Shown here one piece after another: positions 14,651-23,107 of a DNA stretch of 64,000 nucleotides. The notes under the pieces are model-generated. The model made no database searches and was not told the DNA's origin. It saw nothing but the letters and a program-made list of their open reading frames with translations. This stretch comes from Virgibacillus_O sediminis (GTDB taxonomy: Bacteria > Bacillota > Bacilli > Bacillales > Amphibacillaceae), in assembly GCF_042643265.1 (NCBI RefSeq), contig NZ_JBHRRZ010000006.1, forward strand, positions 1-64,000, written 5' to 3'. The number at the start of each line of letters is the position of its first letter. Position 1 is the first letter of the stretch. The translations under genes and the position numbers were made by a program.

Positions 14651-16453
14651 ATGTGCGGAATTGTAGGATATATTGGAATAAATGATACAACAGAGGTTTT
14701 ATTGAATGGGCTTGAAAAGCTGGAGTACCGCGGGTATGACTCTGCCGGGATTGCTGTATTAAATGATGAAGGTCTTAATTTGACCAAAGTAAAGGGAAGG
14801 ATTGCCGCATTACGTGAAAGTGTGGATGCGTCTAATCACGCGACAATGGGAATAGGTCACACACGCTGGGCTACACATGGAGTGCCGAGTGAAGAAAACG
14901 CTCATCCTCATCAAAGTTCATCAGGCAGGTTTACCTTGGTTCATAATGGTGTTATTGAAAATTATCAGGACATAAAGAAGGAATTCCTTGCAGAGACAGA
15001 TTTTGTGAGTGAGACAGATACAGAAATCATTGTCCAGTTGGTAGAGAAGCTTTATGAGAAATATGAAAACACCGCGGAAGCTTTCCGCCAGACGATGAAA
15101 CTTTTAAAAGGTTCATATGCCATTGCCATGATTGACGCAGAAGATCCTGAAACGTTCTATGTATCTAAGAATAAGAGTCCGTTGCTTGTAGGAATAGGCG
15201 ATGGTTTCAACGTGGTAGCAAGTGATTCCATGGCCACTCTGAAACTGACAAACCAGTATCTCGAGATTGAAGACAAAGAAATTGTACTTGTCAGCAGAAG
15301 TCAAGTTGAGATTCAAAAGCTTGACGGCCAAGTGGTGGAACGGACACCATTCACCGCTGAAATAGATGCCAGTGACACGGAAAAAGGAACCTATCCGCAT
15401 TTCATGCTAAAGGAAATTGATGAGCAGCCGATCGTTATGCGTAAAATCATTCGTGAATATCAGAATGGTGACAATCAAATAAAGCTTGATAAGGATATCC
15501 GTAAAGCTATGCAGGATACAGACCGTGTATATATTATTGCAGCAGGAACCAGTTATCATGCAGGACTCGTAGGTAAGGAATTCATGGAAAAGCTGGCGAA
15601 TATCCCGGTCGAAGTGCATGTAGCTAGTGAATTCTCTTATAATATGCCACTACTTTCTGAAAAGCCGCTGTTTGTATTTATTTCTCAAAGTGGGGAAACA
15701 GCGGACAGCCGCAGCGTGCTTGTGAAGATCAAAGAACTAGGCCATCCGGCACTGACGATTACCAATGTGCCTGGATCCACCCTTTCCCGTGAAGCCGATT
15801 ATACGCTTCATTTGCATGCAGGTCCGGAAATCGCTGTAGCTTCCACGAAGGCTTACACGGCTCAGATAGCAGTGCTTGCCATTTTGGCTGTTGATACGGC
15901 ACAGGCCAAAGATCTTACACTCGATTTCGATCCGCTTCAAGAACTTGCATTGGTTGCTAATGCCATGGAGGTATTGACCGATCAGAAAGAAGAAGTGGAA
16001 CAGCTTACAAGAGATTACCTGGCAACTACACGTAATGCCTTCTTTATCGGCCGGAGTGCTGATTACCATGTTTCCTTGGAGGGAGCATTAAAACTGAAAG
16101 AGATCTCCTATATTCAGGCGGAAGGATTTGCCGGTGGTGAATTGAAGCATGGCACCATTGCCTTGATTGAAGAGGGGACACCAGTGGTTGCTTTGGCGAC
16201 ACAGAAGAATGTAAATTATTCGATACGGGGAAATGTACAGGAAGTAGTAGCGCGTGGAGCAAATGCACTTGTCATTAGCATGAAAGGTTTGGAACAGGAT
16301 GGTGATGCTTTCGTGCTGCCAAAGGTCCATGAACTGCTGACACCGCTTGTCAGTGTAGTACCTCTGCAGCTGCTTGCCTATTATGCTGCATTGCATCGTG
16401 ACTGTGATGTTGATAAACCGAGAAACCTCGCCAAAAGTGTGACAGTCGAGTAA
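14651..16453 (+). CDS. glmS: Glutamine-fructose-6-phosphate aminotransferase (isomerizing)
   Basis: Makes glucosamine-6-phosphate from fructose-6-phosphate and glutamine, first step toward UDP-GlcNAc. The start at 14651 (MCGIVGYIG) places the catalytic Cys at position 2 after Met removal; the AAGGAGG site at 14635-14641 supports it. The 600-residue length equals B. subtilis GlmS. The N-terminal glutaminase domain shows GHTRWATHG and HNGVIENY. Two SIS domains follow, with AAGTSYHAG, FISQSGETADS, ASTKAYTAQ and the C-terminal DVDKPRNLAKSVTVE. Its mRNA leader holds the glmS ribozyme. Longer upstream readings (from 14612) are not needed. Confidence 0.97.
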   Translation: MCGIVGYIGINDTTEVLLNGLEKLEYRGYDSAGIAVLNDEGLNLTKVKGRIAALRESVDASNHATMGIGHTRWATHGVPSEENAHPHQSSSGRFTLVHNGVIENYQDIKKEFLAETDFVSETDTEIIVQLVEKLYEKYENTAEAFRQTMKLLKGSYAIAMIDAEDPETFYVSKNKSPLLVGIGDGFNVVASDSMATLKLTNQYLEIEDKEIVLVSRSQVEIQKLDGQVVERTPFTAEIDASDTEKGTYPHFMLKEIDEQPIVMRKIIREYQNGDNQIKLDKDIRKAMQDTDRVYIIAAGTSYHAGLVGKEFMEKLANIPVEVHVASEFSYNMPLLSEKPLFVFISQSGETADSRSVLVKIKELGHPALTITNVPGSTLSREADYTLHLHAGPEIAVASTKAYTAQIAVLAILAVDTAQAKDLTLDFDPLQELALVANAMEVLTDQKEEVEQLTRDYLATTRNAFFIGRSADYHVSLEGALKLKEISYIQAEGFAGGELKHGTIALIEEGTPVVALATQKNVNYSIRGNVQEVVARGANALVISMKGLEQDGDAFVLPKVHELLTPLVSVVPLQLLAYYAALHRDCDVDKPRNLAKSVTVE

Positions 16454-16476
16454 AGGAAAACCAATATAAAGTAAAT

Positions 16477-16509
16477 GGTGGCTTTGAACTAAGGTCATGC
16501 CACCTTTTT
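16477..16509 (+). terminator. First terminator after glmS
   Basis: GGTGGC / GCCACC stem (16477-16482 and 16499-16504) followed by five T. Confidence 0.75.
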
Positions 16510-16510
16510 G

Positions 16511-16546
16511 CCCCCTTGGATATTGATTATCTAAAGGGGGTTTTTT
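16511..16546 (+). terminator. Second terminator after glmS
   Basis: CCCCCTTGGATA / TATCTAAAGGGGG imperfect stem (16511-16522 and 16528-16540) followed by six T. It lies in tandem with the preceding terminator. Confidence 0.8.
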
Positions 16547-16914
16547 GTGTCGAAAAAGATATCCACATTGATAAGTGGATGAGCGAAGGAAATGCCCCAT
16601 TTCCATATTAAAATTGAATATATGGAAGGTGAACGATACGGTGGAACCAAGCACGAAACTTTTATTATTAAGTTGCAATTTATTCAGATGGTTGAAATTA
16701 ACTGTCAATTACGATAAGGTAATCATTATGAGTTTCCTCTGCTGATGCTTGTATTGCCAATGCTTCAAACGGTACTGTGCCGTCCTTCCTACGACGGTTT
16801 ATTATGGAGAATTTTTATGTACATACATGAATGCTTGTTTAATTGGATCCTTTGATTTCCGTGTATCATAAGTAAGGAATCTTGTACAAAAAAATATAAA
16901 GGAGTTTTTAAACA
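16547..16914. other. Intergenic region upstream of the interrupted binding-protein gene
   Basis: About 370 bases without a supported gene. A short open frame from about 16591 has no ribosome binding site. AAGGAG at about 16900 serves the downstream gene. No riboswitch was recognised and no convincing promoter could be picked. Confidence 0.4.
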
Positions 16915-17829
16915 ATGAAAAGTATGATGAAAAAATTTTTACTATTCGCCGCAATTAGCAGTATGCTTGTATTGGCAGCATGTGCGGGAAATGAAACAGA
17001 GGATACAGAAGAAAATACCTCTGAGAATTATAGCGAAGCGGTAGACCATACGATTACAGGCATTGAGCCTGGAGCGGGAATTTCTGTGACAACGGAAAAA
17101 GCCATCGAGAAATATGAAGAATTGTCAGGATGGTCTGTAGAATTGTCTTCCACGGCGGCAATGATGTCAGAATTGGAAAAAGCAATTGATGATGAAAGCC
17201 CAATTATTATAACGGGATAAAATCCGCACTGGATGTTCGCCAAGTATCCCGATATGAAATATCTAGACGATCCAAAAAATATCTATGGCGATGCAGAAGG
17301 CATTCATACGCTAGCAAGGCTGGGCTTGGAAGAAGATAAGCCTGAAGCATACAAACTCATTGATCAGTTTGAGTGGGATGTTGAGGATATGGAAAGCATC
17401 ATGTTTGAAGCCAATGATACTGGCGAGGATATTGAAGCAATAGCAAAGCGATGGGTGGAAGAAAATGAGGATAAAGTGGCTGAATGGACAGAAGGCGTTG
17501 CTGATGTAGAAGGTGTCGAGTTTGAACTTGTTTCCACTCCTTGGGATTCAGAGCGAGCTTCTTCTAGTGTGTTGAAAGAAGTGATGGAACAAAAAGGATT
17601 CGATGTTTCGGTGACACCTGTCGATGTGGCAATTATTTTTGAATCGGTTGCAAACGGAGATGCTGATGCGACTTTGGCTGCGTGGCTACCATACACACAT
17701 AAAGATTTCTATGAACAGCACGAAGGCAACTTTACTGATCTCGGAGCAAATCTGGAAGGTGCCAAAATAGGTCTTGTTGTTCCAGAGTACATGGACATTG
17801 ATTCGATCGAAGACTTAGAAGCAAAATAG
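16915..17829 (+). pseudogene. Glycine betaine/proline-type ABC substrate-binding lipoprotein, interrupted by an in-frame stop
   Basis: An OpuAC-family solute-binding protein for quaternary ammonium osmoprotectants. It has a lipoprotein signal peptide (MKSMMKKFLLFAA..., lipobox LAAC with Cys23). A TAA at 17218-17220 (codon 102) breaks the frame, and the same frame continues immediately with NPHWMFAKYPDMKYLDD. Homologues read ITGW-x-PHWMFAKYDLKYLEDP, so the stop replaces the conserved ligand-cage Trp codon. The rest of the protein is intact to 17829, including TPWDSERASS and AWLPYTHKDFYE, so the total of about 303 residues is normal length. No permease or ATPase gene adjoins it; it would be an orphan receptor. 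I call it a recent pseudogene. The alternatives are a base-calling error or readthrough, but TAA differs from TGG at two positions. Confidence 0.85.
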
Positions 17830-17876
17830 AAAATTCTCTTTTCACTATTGGTAATAGCTATAATTTGGATAAGAGA

Positions 17877-17902
17877 GGGGGCATTCTAATATGGATGCCC
17901 CC
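17877..17902. terminator. Hairpin between the interrupted gene and the DUF1992 gene
   Basis: GGGGGCAT / ATGCCCCC perfect 8-bp stem (17877-17884 and 17895-17902) between convergent genes. There is no strong T-run on the plus side, so termination is inferred. Confidence 0.5.
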
Positions 17903-17916
17903 CACTTGCTTTATAT

Positions 17917-18270
17917 TTATGGAAACAGTTTCCGGTATATTTTTCTCGCATAATCCCGGAATCGTCTATTTTGATGCAGTTCCCTGTCTTGGACGAATTC
18001 CTCGAACTCCAGCTTATTCTGCAGCACATCTTTTTGAGGGGAGCCAGTTGCGGACACAAGAAGATCATTCATGGTAATATCCTTTTTCTTCTGATCTGTT
18101 TCCTCATCTATATAGCCGGCATTTTTTAAAATCTTGTAGCCCATTCTCAATTCTGGAGAGAGCCCTTGAAGGTCTTCTTTCAGATCCAAAGGCTTTCCTT
18201 TCCCTGGAAGGTCATCGAATTCTCCCTCGTCCATGGCCTTCTTAATTCTCTCCTCCACAAACATGTACAT
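17917..18270 (-). CDS. DUF1992 / DnaJ-homologue subfamily C member 28-like protein
   Basis: A 117-residue soluble protein of the DUF1992 family, the domain also found in eukaryotic DNAJC28. The hallmark FDDLPGKGKPLDL (about residues 19-31) is present, then a charged helical region ending in YARKIYRKLFP. The ATG at 18270 is chosen because GGAGGGAG precedes it; a longer reading from 18294 would put the start before that site. The family's function is unknown; no J-domain HPD motif is present, so chaperone activity should not be assumed. Monocistronic, convergent with the interrupted binding protein. Confidence 0.8.
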   Translation of the reverse strand: MYMFVEERIKKAMDEGEFDDLPGKGKPLDLKEDLQGLSPELRMGYKILKNAGYIDEETDQKKKDITMNDLLVSATGSPQKDVLQNKLEFEEFVQDRELHQNRRFRDYARKIYRKLFP

Positions 18271-18355
18271 CCTGCTCCCTCCTTTCCTGTCCATATACCC
18301 TAGTATAACATGCCGGAAGGGCAGAGAAGGAAGCTCTCTAAAGGTTGAGGGAGGG

Positions 18356-18772
18356 TCAGCTTATGTATTCTAAAATAGCGCCAATAGCCTGTTCCCCTTC
18401 CATTTCCCACCTGCTTTTATTTCTTATCTGTCCATCTTTATCCAGAGGTTCTTGGAATTGATTCAGTCCTGTCGCAGCCAATAGTGATTGTTCATCTTTG
18501 TCAAGACCAAGATGTACTACGTGTTTGATGACAAATGGTGTTCCAAATTCAATATAGGCGTCATCCCGGTCCAATTCCCCCGACAATACATGAAAAGGTA
18601 AGCGGATGTATATGGTCTCTCCACCTTCTCTTGATAAAACGCCATCAAAAAACCCTTTATCATATTCCCAGCTTCCGCAAAGGGTATAGCCATTTTGCCC
18701 GAGTACCCGGCGTACATCACCAAAATAGGCCTTTTTCCCATCCATTTCTGTTTCCAATTTCAACATGTCCAT
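18356..18772 (-). CDS. YugN-like family protein
   Basis: A 138-residue cytoplasmic protein. The sequence matches the YugN family as I know it: a fold with WEYDKGFFDGVL, ETIYIRLPFHVLSGELD, the central FGTPFVIKHVVHLGLD and the C-terminal WEMEGEQAIGAILEYIS. The family is restricted to Bacilli and has no established biochemical function. It has its own upstream region facing a divergent methyltransferase gene, and its ATG lies after a GGAGTGG site. Assignment rests on recognised pattern only. Confidence 0.75.
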   Translation of the reverse strand: MDMLKLETEMDGKKAYFGDVRRVLGQNGYTLCGSWEYDKGFFDGVLSREGGETIYIRLPFHVLSGELDRDDAYIEFGTPFVIKHVVHLGLDKDEQSLLAATGLNQFQEPLDKDGQIRNKSRWEMEGEQAIGAILEYIS

Positions 18773-18902
18773 CCACTCCTTCTTTAGACTTTACTATAGT
18801 ATGGCCTGAAGCAATGGAGTGCATACTTTGACAAAGCTTCATCGGCAAGATGTTATACTGGTATAGAAGGAATTTTATCTAACGAATAAAGTGGTGAAGT
18901 AG

Positions 18903-19520
18903 ATGTTAAAAGATACAGGAGAAAGAGTTATCCCCGAGAATATGAAGATTACCAATGGACTTCTGATGGAACACGTAGCCAGGTACCATTTTGCTGCAGA
19001 ATATGTTTCCGGCAGGGTTTTAGACTTTGCCAGCGGCAGCGGCTATGGGGCCCATATTATCGCAAAATCCTGTAAACATAAAGTGAGTGAAGTTGTTGGG
19101 GTGGATCGAGATAAGGATGCAGTTACATACGCGAGAGGGACTTATTACCATCCTCTTACCACCTTTCTGGAAGGGGATGTGACCGATCCGGCGCTGCCCG
19201 GAGAATTAGGGAAGTTTGATTTTATCCTCAGTTTCGAGACGATAGAACATATAGCTGAAGAGGAAATGTTCCTCTCCAATATTTATCAGATGCTTAAGCC
19301 TGGAGGCACTCTGATTCTCTCCACGCCGTTTGGAGAGGGGAGAGGCAAACCGTGTGGGCAGACTTTTCATGTACATCAGTTGAAAGTAGAAGAATTCCAT
19401 GAGCTATTTGATTCGTATAAGGAAACGGAGTTTTTTGTACAAAAGGGAGTGCTGATTCAACCGGCCAGCGTGACAGAAGAAAGGGATTACCCGCTTGGAA
19501 TAGCCGTTTGTAGAAAATAA
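18903..19520 (+). CDS. Class I SAM-dependent methyltransferase (small-molecule type)
   Basis: A 205-residue methyltransferase of the Methyltransf_11/25 kind. The SAM motif I is VLDFASGSGYGAHIIA (about residues 41-56), followed by the acidic ribose ligand in VVGVDRDKDAV, then EGDVTD and the post-motif FDFILSFETIEHI. The C-terminal half has LKPGGTLILSTPFGEG, typical of small-molecule or lipid methyltransferases. The N-terminus (DTGERVIPENM) resembles enzymes found in glycan clusters, but the substrate cannot be told from the sequence. A second methyltransferase follows 20 bases later, so the two probably form an operon. A TTGACA/TATACT pair with a long (20 bp) spacer lies upstream at 18828-18859. 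Confidence 0.85.
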   Translation: MLKDTGERVIPENMKITNGLLMEHVARYHFAAEYVSGRVLDFASGSGYGAHIIAKSCKHKVSEVVGVDRDKDAVTYARGTYYHPLTTFLEGDVTDPALPGELGKFDFILSFETIEHIAEEEMFLSNIYQMLKPGGTLILSTPFGEGRGKPCGQTFHVHQLKVEEFHELFDSYKETEFFVQKGVLIQPASVTEERDYPLGIAVCRK

Positions 19521-19540
19521 TGAAAACAGGAGAATGATTT

Positions 19541-20146
19541 ATGAAGGAGTATCAGTATGAGGAGATGCTTAACATCAACACTGCCGGAGAGCAACAGGGA
19601 TATCCCCGTTCCCTGCATTACCATCCGTATGAGCCCACCCCCTACAGCGCTCTGGAGGCATTGTTCAGCCGCTATGAGGTTAAACGTACGGATCGCGTGG
19701 TAGACTTTGGCTGTGGGAAGGGGAGATTAAGCTTTTTCATTCACTATTATTGCCAAGCCAACGTTGTTGGGGTGGAAATGAATGAGACTTTCTACCAGGA
19801 CGCCCTTAAAAATAGAAGCTGCTATAAGAAAAGGAATCAGGCTGGAACTATTGAATTCTATCAGGGTCTTGCCCAGGAATATCCGATTAACCCACATGAT
19901 AACCGTTTCTACTTTTTCAATCCTTTTTCACTTAAAATCTTTATCCAGACTGTCCAAAATATCTTGGTTTCTTTGGAGAGGTATTTCCGGAAGGTGGAAT
20001 TGATTCTATATTATAGTACGGAGGAGTATATGTTTTACCTGGATAACAATACCCCTTTTGAATTGAAAAAGGAAATTCCCCTCCCTGGACTCAATAGTAA
20101 GGACCCATATGAAAGGTTCTTGATCTACAGCCTGCCTTATCTGTAA
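19541..20146 (+). CDS. SAM-dependent methyltransferase, unknown substrate
   Basis: A 201-residue protein with a clear SAM motif I (RVVDFGCGKGRLSFFI, about 49-64) and the acidic residue after strand 2 (VVGVEMNETFY). The N-terminal region (YPRSLHYHPYEPTPYSALEALF) and the FFNPFSLKIF segment are typical of a Bacillales-only group of uncharacterised methyltransferases. The FFNPF replaces the usual D/N-PP-F/Y signature, so it could act on an amine or simply be divergent. It is not similar in detail to the methyltransferase just upstream, so the pair is not a recent duplication. ATG with AGGAG upstream. Confidence 0.75.
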   Translation: MKEYQYEEMLNINTAGEQQGYPRSLHYHPYEPTPYSALEALFSRYEVKRTDRVVDFGCGKGRLSFFIHYYCQANVVGVEMNETFYQDALKNRSCYKKRNQAGTIEFYQGLAQEYPINPHDNRFYFFNPFSLKIFIQTVQNILVSLERYFRKVELILYYSTEEYMFYLDNNTPFELKKEIPLPGLNSKDPYERFLIYSLPYL

Positions 20147-20191
20147 TTGCACTCGGACGCCTCCCGTTCAGGCTTATTGTTGTTTTAAAGA

Positions 20192-20260
20192 GGCTGGGAC
20201 AAACGGCGTCGAGGCTGCCTGAATCTCTTTTGAGTTAAACCGTTTAATGGTGTCCCAGCC
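20192..20260. terminator. GGCTGGGACA-type bidirectional terminator
   Basis: Stem GGCTGGGACA / TGTCCCAGCC (20192-20201 and 20251-20260) with a second inner stem AAACGG/CCGTTT. It is flanked by AAAG and CCTTTAT between convergent genes. Hairpins with the GAGGCTGGGACA core recur in many Firmicute genomes as intergenic terminators. Confidence 0.75.
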
Positions 20261-20263
20261 CCT

Positions 20264-20839
20264 TTATAATGAATGGTGTTCAATTATTTCCTTGAATTCG
20301 GACCAATCGGTAATTCTGGGGATATGCGTAATATGCCGATTATAGGTTTGGTCTTTCAGGAATAGCTTGATAGGAATCTCGGAAAGTGTTTCTATCACTT
20401 CTGGCTTATCATCTATATAGTAATCCAATTCCAGCTCTTTAATGGTATGAATCTTTTGCTCATCCTTCATTCCGTAAAAGAAGCGGCTGTCCTCGACAGG
20501 GAATCCCCTTTCCTTCATCCACTCCTTGGTTCTTTCCCCGTGGTCTTTGGGGCGGGCAGTAATATAATAGACTTCATGCCCAGCTTCGGCAAGCTCCTGC
20601 AGAAGTTCTAAAGCTCCCGGAAAAGGGGGGCAGTCCGTATAATAGATTTCGTCTCGTGTATCCATCCACATTTGCTTTCCCTCTTCATCGTCCATTCCAA
20701 AGGGTTCATGTATTTCCAGCCTGTCCAGCTCCAAGAACTTCTCCCTTGGTATCTCTTTCTTAAGTTTCCGATTATATAAATGGAAGGCATGTTCCCGCAA
20801 GTTGATCAGCGTATCATCAATATCAAACCCAATTCTCAT
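20264..20839 (-). CDS. HAD-family 5'-nucleotidase (NT5C type)
   Basis: A 191-residue HAD hydrolase of the NT5C/YqfW group, predicted to dephosphorylate nucleoside monophosphates. Motif I is FDIDDTL (residues 4-10) with both catalytic Asp. Motif II is in YYITARPKDH (Thr), Lys lies in the DEQKIHTIKELE segment, and motif IV is YYIDDKPE. The GALELLQELAEAGHEVYYI cap-proximal region is normal. ATG start with a GGAGG-like site (AGGGTGAAAGG) upstream. It lies just downstream of ribD on the same strand (42 bp), so cotranscription with ribA-ribD is possible. Confidence 0.85.
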   Translation of the reverse strand: MRIGFDIDDTLINLREHAFHLYNRKLKKEIPREKFLELDRLEIHEPFGMDDEEGKQMWMDTRDEIYYTDCPPFPGALELLQELAEAGHEVYYITARPKDHGERTKEWMKERGFPVEDSRFFYGMKDEQKIHTIKELELDYYIDDKPEVIETLSEIPIKLFLKDQTYNRHITHIPRITDWSEFKEIIEHHSL

Positions 20840-20881
20840 CCTTTCACCCTCCTGCTCTTTTATGTTGGCGATCCTATTACT

Positions 20882-21982
20882 TTAGCTATCTTTCTTGTAT
20901 ACGGGATACCCGGAGAAACGAAAATCCTTGCCTACTTTTTGTATTTCCGTACCGGTCAGTTCAATGGCGTCTTCCATCTTTTCGACACCATTGCCCTCCA
21001 AGAAGGTTGGAGCATCCTTGCCGCCGACAAGTTTGGGAGCGAAATAGAGGATGACTTTGTCAATCAGCCGGTTCTGGAGGAAAGAAGCATTGATATTTCC
21101 TCCGCCTTCAATGAATAAGGAGGATATCCCTTTTTCTCCAAGGATAGATACTGTCTCTTCAATATCTACTTTTTTGCGCCCGCTGGTTTCTATAACGGTG
21201 ATCCCCCGCTTTTCTAGTTGTTCCCGTTTTGCTTTGTCGTAACTTTGGCTAGTGAAAATCCAAGTTTCTGCCTTTTTATCGGCGACCACTTGGTAATTTA
21301 AAGGTACTTTCAAGGATGAGTCTATCACGACCCGGAGCGGGTTACGGCCATTGGGTATTCTTGCAGTCAAGGCTGGATCGTCTTTTAATACGGTGTTGAT
21401 CCCGACAAGTATGGCCATGTTTTCACTGCGAAGACGATGGACATCAGCTCTTGCATCTTCCGAGGTAATCCATTTACTGCTGAGTGAATGAGTAGCTACT
21501 TTTCCATCCAGTGAAATTCCGGATTTCATCGTAATGAACGGCTTTTTCTCCAGAATGAACTTGTTAAAAACCTCATTCATTTCCCGTGCCTGCTGTTCGT
21601 GAACCCCAATGACCACTTCAATGCCGGCATCCTTCAATATTTTAACTCCATTACCGGCCACAAGGGGATTGGGATCCAATGTAGCTATTACAGCCCTTTT
21701 GATCCCCGCCTCAACCAAAGCTTCGGCACATGGGCCTGTCCTGCCATGGTGCGAGCAGGGTTCGAGTGTGACATAAATGGTGCCTCCATATGCATGTTCC
21801 CCTGCCATACGGAGCGCATGGATTTCTGCGTGGGGTTCTCCTGCTTTCAAGTGTGTGCCCACTCCGACTATCTGATTATGGTTCACGATGACAGAACCCA
21901 CCAGCGGGTTGGGATCGGTCTGTCCTTTCATTGCCTTGGCATTATTCAATGCAAGGTTCATATAGAATTCATGTTCAGTCAT
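20882..21982 (-). CDS. ribD: Bifunctional pyrimidine deaminase / reductase RibD
   Basis: A two-domain enzyme that deaminates and then reduces the product of GTP cyclohydrolase II in riboflavin synthesis. The N-terminal cytidine-deaminase domain has the zinc motifs HAEIHAL (about 50-56) and PCSHHGRTGPC (about 75-85). The C-terminal RibD reductase domain has ITSEDARADVHRLR, RNPLRVVIDSSLKVP and the FIEGGGNINASFL segment. The length of 366 is normal. Its start overlaps the end of the upstream ribA by 8 bases, so the two are coupled. No ribE, ribH or FMN riboswitch is present, so this pair is separate from a standard rib operon. It may be a riboflavin accessory or serve another pterin/deazapurine-like pathway. 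Confidence 0.92.
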   Translation of the reverse strand: MTEHEFYMNLALNNAKAMKGQTDPNPLVGSVIVNHNQIVGVGTHLKAGEPHAEIHALRMAGEHAYGGTIYVTLEPCSHHGRTGPCAEALVEAGIKRAVIATLDPNPLVAGNGVKILKDAGIEVVIGVHEQQAREMNEVFNKFILEKKPFITMKSGISLDGKVATHSLSSKWITSEDARADVHRLRSENMAILVGINTVLKDDPALTARIPNGRNPLRVVIDSSLKVPLNYQVVADKKAETWIFTSQSYDKAKREQLEKRGITVIETSGRKKVDIEETVSILGEKGISSLFIEGGGNINASFLQNRLIDKVILYFAPKLVGGKDAPTFLEGNGVEKMEDAIELTGTEIQKVGKDFRFSGYPVYKKDS

Positions 21983-22727
21983 TGGGACAAGTCCTTTCTT
22001 CTTCTATATGGCCGGATTTACTCACCTTGGTTTGTAGATACTTTCTATTATACTCGGAGATATCTCCCCAAAGAGGGGTGCGCCCGGATACAGCTAAGCC
22101 GGCATCTTCCATAGCTTCCAATTTCAGCGGGTTGTTGGTAATTAACGTTACCGGCTTGGTGCGCAGCCTCTTCAAGACTTGGATGGCATCCTCATAGTTG
22201 CGGGCATCGTTAACAAACCCAAGGCTCTCATTAGCCTCCACCGTATCGTAGCCATTTTCCTGAAGCACATAAGCCATTGCCTTGCTGAATAGGCCTATTC
22301 CCCGTCCTTCATGATTGGCAAGGTAGAATAGTGCTCCTGCTCCGTGTTCCTTAATTTTCAACATGGATTCCTTCAATTGGAAGCCGCAGTCACATCGCTT
22401 ACTGCCGAATATGTCTCCGGTATGGCAGATCGAGTGCATACGAATAAGCGCCTCGTCTGCTTCACTGAAATCTCCATAAACCAGTACACTTGATTGTTGA
22501 TATTCCGCAAGGTTCGCGGAAGCCAGCCGGTCAATGATTTTCTCATAATCCTCTGTCACTTCTTCATAGTTCAACCAGCAATACCATTGAAAAACGGTGG
22601 TCTCTCCATAAAGATTGACCGGAAGCTGAATAGGCCCGACCAGATAAATAGCCGCATCTTTATGCTTAATCAGCTGTATTTTATCTTTTAACACAGAAAA
22701 TGCTTCTGAAGCCATTTTAAGTTCCAT
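21975..22727 (-). CDS. ribA: GTP cyclohydrolase II-type protein (stand-alone RibA)
   Basis: GTP cyclohydrolase II domain without the DHBP synthase half that RibA of Bacillus normally carries. From the ATG at 22727 (AGGGGG upstream) it has 250 residues. Zinc ligands Cys101, Cys112 and Cys114 (CHTGDIFGSKRCDCG), the catalytic stretch NHEGRGIGL (Glu140, Arg142), DTVEAN-LGF and TNNPLKLEAME are all present, so it should open the GTP imidazole ring. The normally near-invariant Glu in HSEC(L)TGD is Ile here (HSIC, 98-101). About 85 residues precede the core and are not similar to the DHBP synthase domain. This is a distinct, divergent GCH II branch; whether it makes the standard product is uncertain. 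Confidence 0.85.
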   Translation of the reverse strand: MELKMASEAFSVLKDKIQLIKHKDAAIYLVGPIQLPVNLYGETTVFQWYCWLNYEEVTEDYEKIIDRLASANLAEYQQSSVLVYGDFSEADEALIRMHSICHTGDIFGSKRCDCGFQLKESMLKIKEHGAGALFYLANHEGRGIGLFSKAMAYVLQENGYDTVEANESLGFVNDARNYEDAIQVLKRLRTKPVTLITNNPLKLEAMEDAGLAVSGRTPLWGDISEYNRKYLQTKVSKSGHIEEERTCPND

Positions 22728-23107
22728 GGTTATTTCCCCCTTCATTTATCTCTTAGTATAGTTAATTCCTCGGATATCATCAATTTTTCATTCTTAAAAG
22801 ATATGTTTTAAGGGTGTAAGCCACAGTCATTCGTGGTATAGATAGGAGGATGGGTCCGTCGGCAGCCGGAAGTACATTTGCAGGTTGAACGTGTATGTGG
22901 ACGGTTGGGGTTTTTTTGATAAAGTTTCACTTGATTGTCAAAGTCTCATTGGCAATCTGTGATAAAATAGGCATACAGTAAGGAGCAGATATATAAGAGA
23001 TGCATTGTTGATAAAGGATACCTTAGATTAGATTTGACGGTAAAACTTAACATATTCACTTGCTCAGTACTGAATTTGTTGACTTATAAATAGGGAGGTC
23101 TATTATT
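22728..23107. other. Divergent intergenic region between ribA and cydA
   Basis: About 380 bases with no supported gene and no FMN riboswitch. A -10-like TGTGATAAAAT lies at about 22958-22968, with TTGA-TTG-TCAA (22931-22941) about 22 bp upstream. The latter is a small palindrome that could be a regulator half-site. The leader before cydA is therefore about 130 bases. The cydA ribosome binding site GGGAGG lies at 23093-23098. Confidence 0.4.

Noticed and set aside
16088..16708. 206-codon open frame on the minus strand across the glmS end and terminators
   Set aside because: Crosses two terminators and the end of a well-supported gene; sequence is low in information and has no family signature.
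22728..23107. Search for an FMN riboswitch upstream of ribA
   Set aside because: None of the conserved blocks (such as GGGGCAGGGTGAAATTCCC-like) are present on either strand.
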